DNA from: Mactra quadrangularis
Lineage: Eukaryota > Mollusca > Bivalvia > Venerida > Mactridae
Reading direction: 5' to 3'
NCBI GenBank assembly: GCA_025267735.1
Contig: CM046301.1
Location: 68,963,872-69,027,871 of the forward strand
DNA length: 64,000 nt
Positions 63,618 through 64,000 of this stretch are shown one piece after another. How positions within the stretch are numbered: the first letter of the stretch is position 1; each line of letters begins with the position of its first letter. The notes under the pieces are model-generated. The model did not search any database. It was not told the DNA's origin and saw only the letters and a list, made by a program, of their open reading frames with translations. The position numbers were made by a program, and so were the translations under genes.

Positions 63618-64000
63618 GAAATTAAATGGTCATTTGTTGAGTCTTACCCTGAAAACATTGAAAAAAAATCCTCAAGGCTTTAATTTACAATTTAAAAAGA
63701 GTGGAACTTATGTCCATAAGCAATATTTTTAAAGCAATGCTATGTGAGAATTCTTTTTAATTCATAATGATGAAACTTAGTTCATCATGCATTGGTACAA
63801 AGACATGAATATAGCTTTTTACTTTACATATAGTCTGTTTAATTTCATGATTAACAGGATTAATTTCACTGTGACTTCATGTTCTTTGTCTAACACTCAT
63901 GATATTGTGATAGTGTGTATTCAATCACAGTGAGATTATTCACCTTTGACAGTTGAGAAAAAATGGACTTTAGTATTTTATCATACTGTTATAAGTTACC

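Overview
The window is nuclear DNA of an animal, most likely a bivalve or related mollusc. Its genes are split by introns with GT..AG borders, non-coding DNA is AT-rich, and many introns and intergenic stretches carry tRNA-headed SINEs, short inverted-repeat DNA transposons (MITEs) and long degenerate repeats of a kind common in bivalve genomes. The species cannot be named from sequence alone. No prokaryotic operons, rRNA genes or credible stand-alone tRNA genes were seen.

Layout: (1) 603-5040, plus strand: the last two exons of an unrecognised small membrane protein. (2) 11169-19531, minus strand: a complete seven-exon gene for a 456-residue diaminopimelate decarboxylase-like enzyme (LysA family), unexpected because animals lack the DAP lysine pathway. 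(3) 20816-26666, minus strand: a complete four-exon testis-specific serine/threonine kinase (TSSK1/2-like, 281 residues). (4) 26991-28082, plus strand: an intronless second TSSK-family kinase (363 residues), head to head with the first across 324 bp that hold a perfect cAMP-response element. (5) 33332-61436, minus strand: the 3' nineteen exons (867 residues) of a large WD40 protein resembling WDR64/WDR49; its 5' end lies beyond the right edge. Exon joins were checked by reading-frame phase and all are consistent. The stretches 5041-11168, 19532-20815, 28083-33331 and 61437-64000 hold mainly transposons and no convincing genes.

The most unusual signal is a recurring pattern at exon borders. 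At seven places in two neighbouring genes (lysA-like exons 2 and 5; WD40 exons with borders at 49397, 46990, 45398, 44182 and the terminal exon), the last or first bases of an exon, its splice site (or stop codon) and adjoining non-coding bases are copied in tandem, from 2 to about 23 times. The copies make rows of decoy donors or acceptors beside the real site. I know of no named mechanism for this.

Functionally, the two TSSK kinases and the WDR64-like protein suggest a sperm or cilium setting. The lysA-like gene sits among them with introns and repeats typical of the host, so it is a resident gene, not contamination. How the genes work together beyond that is inference.
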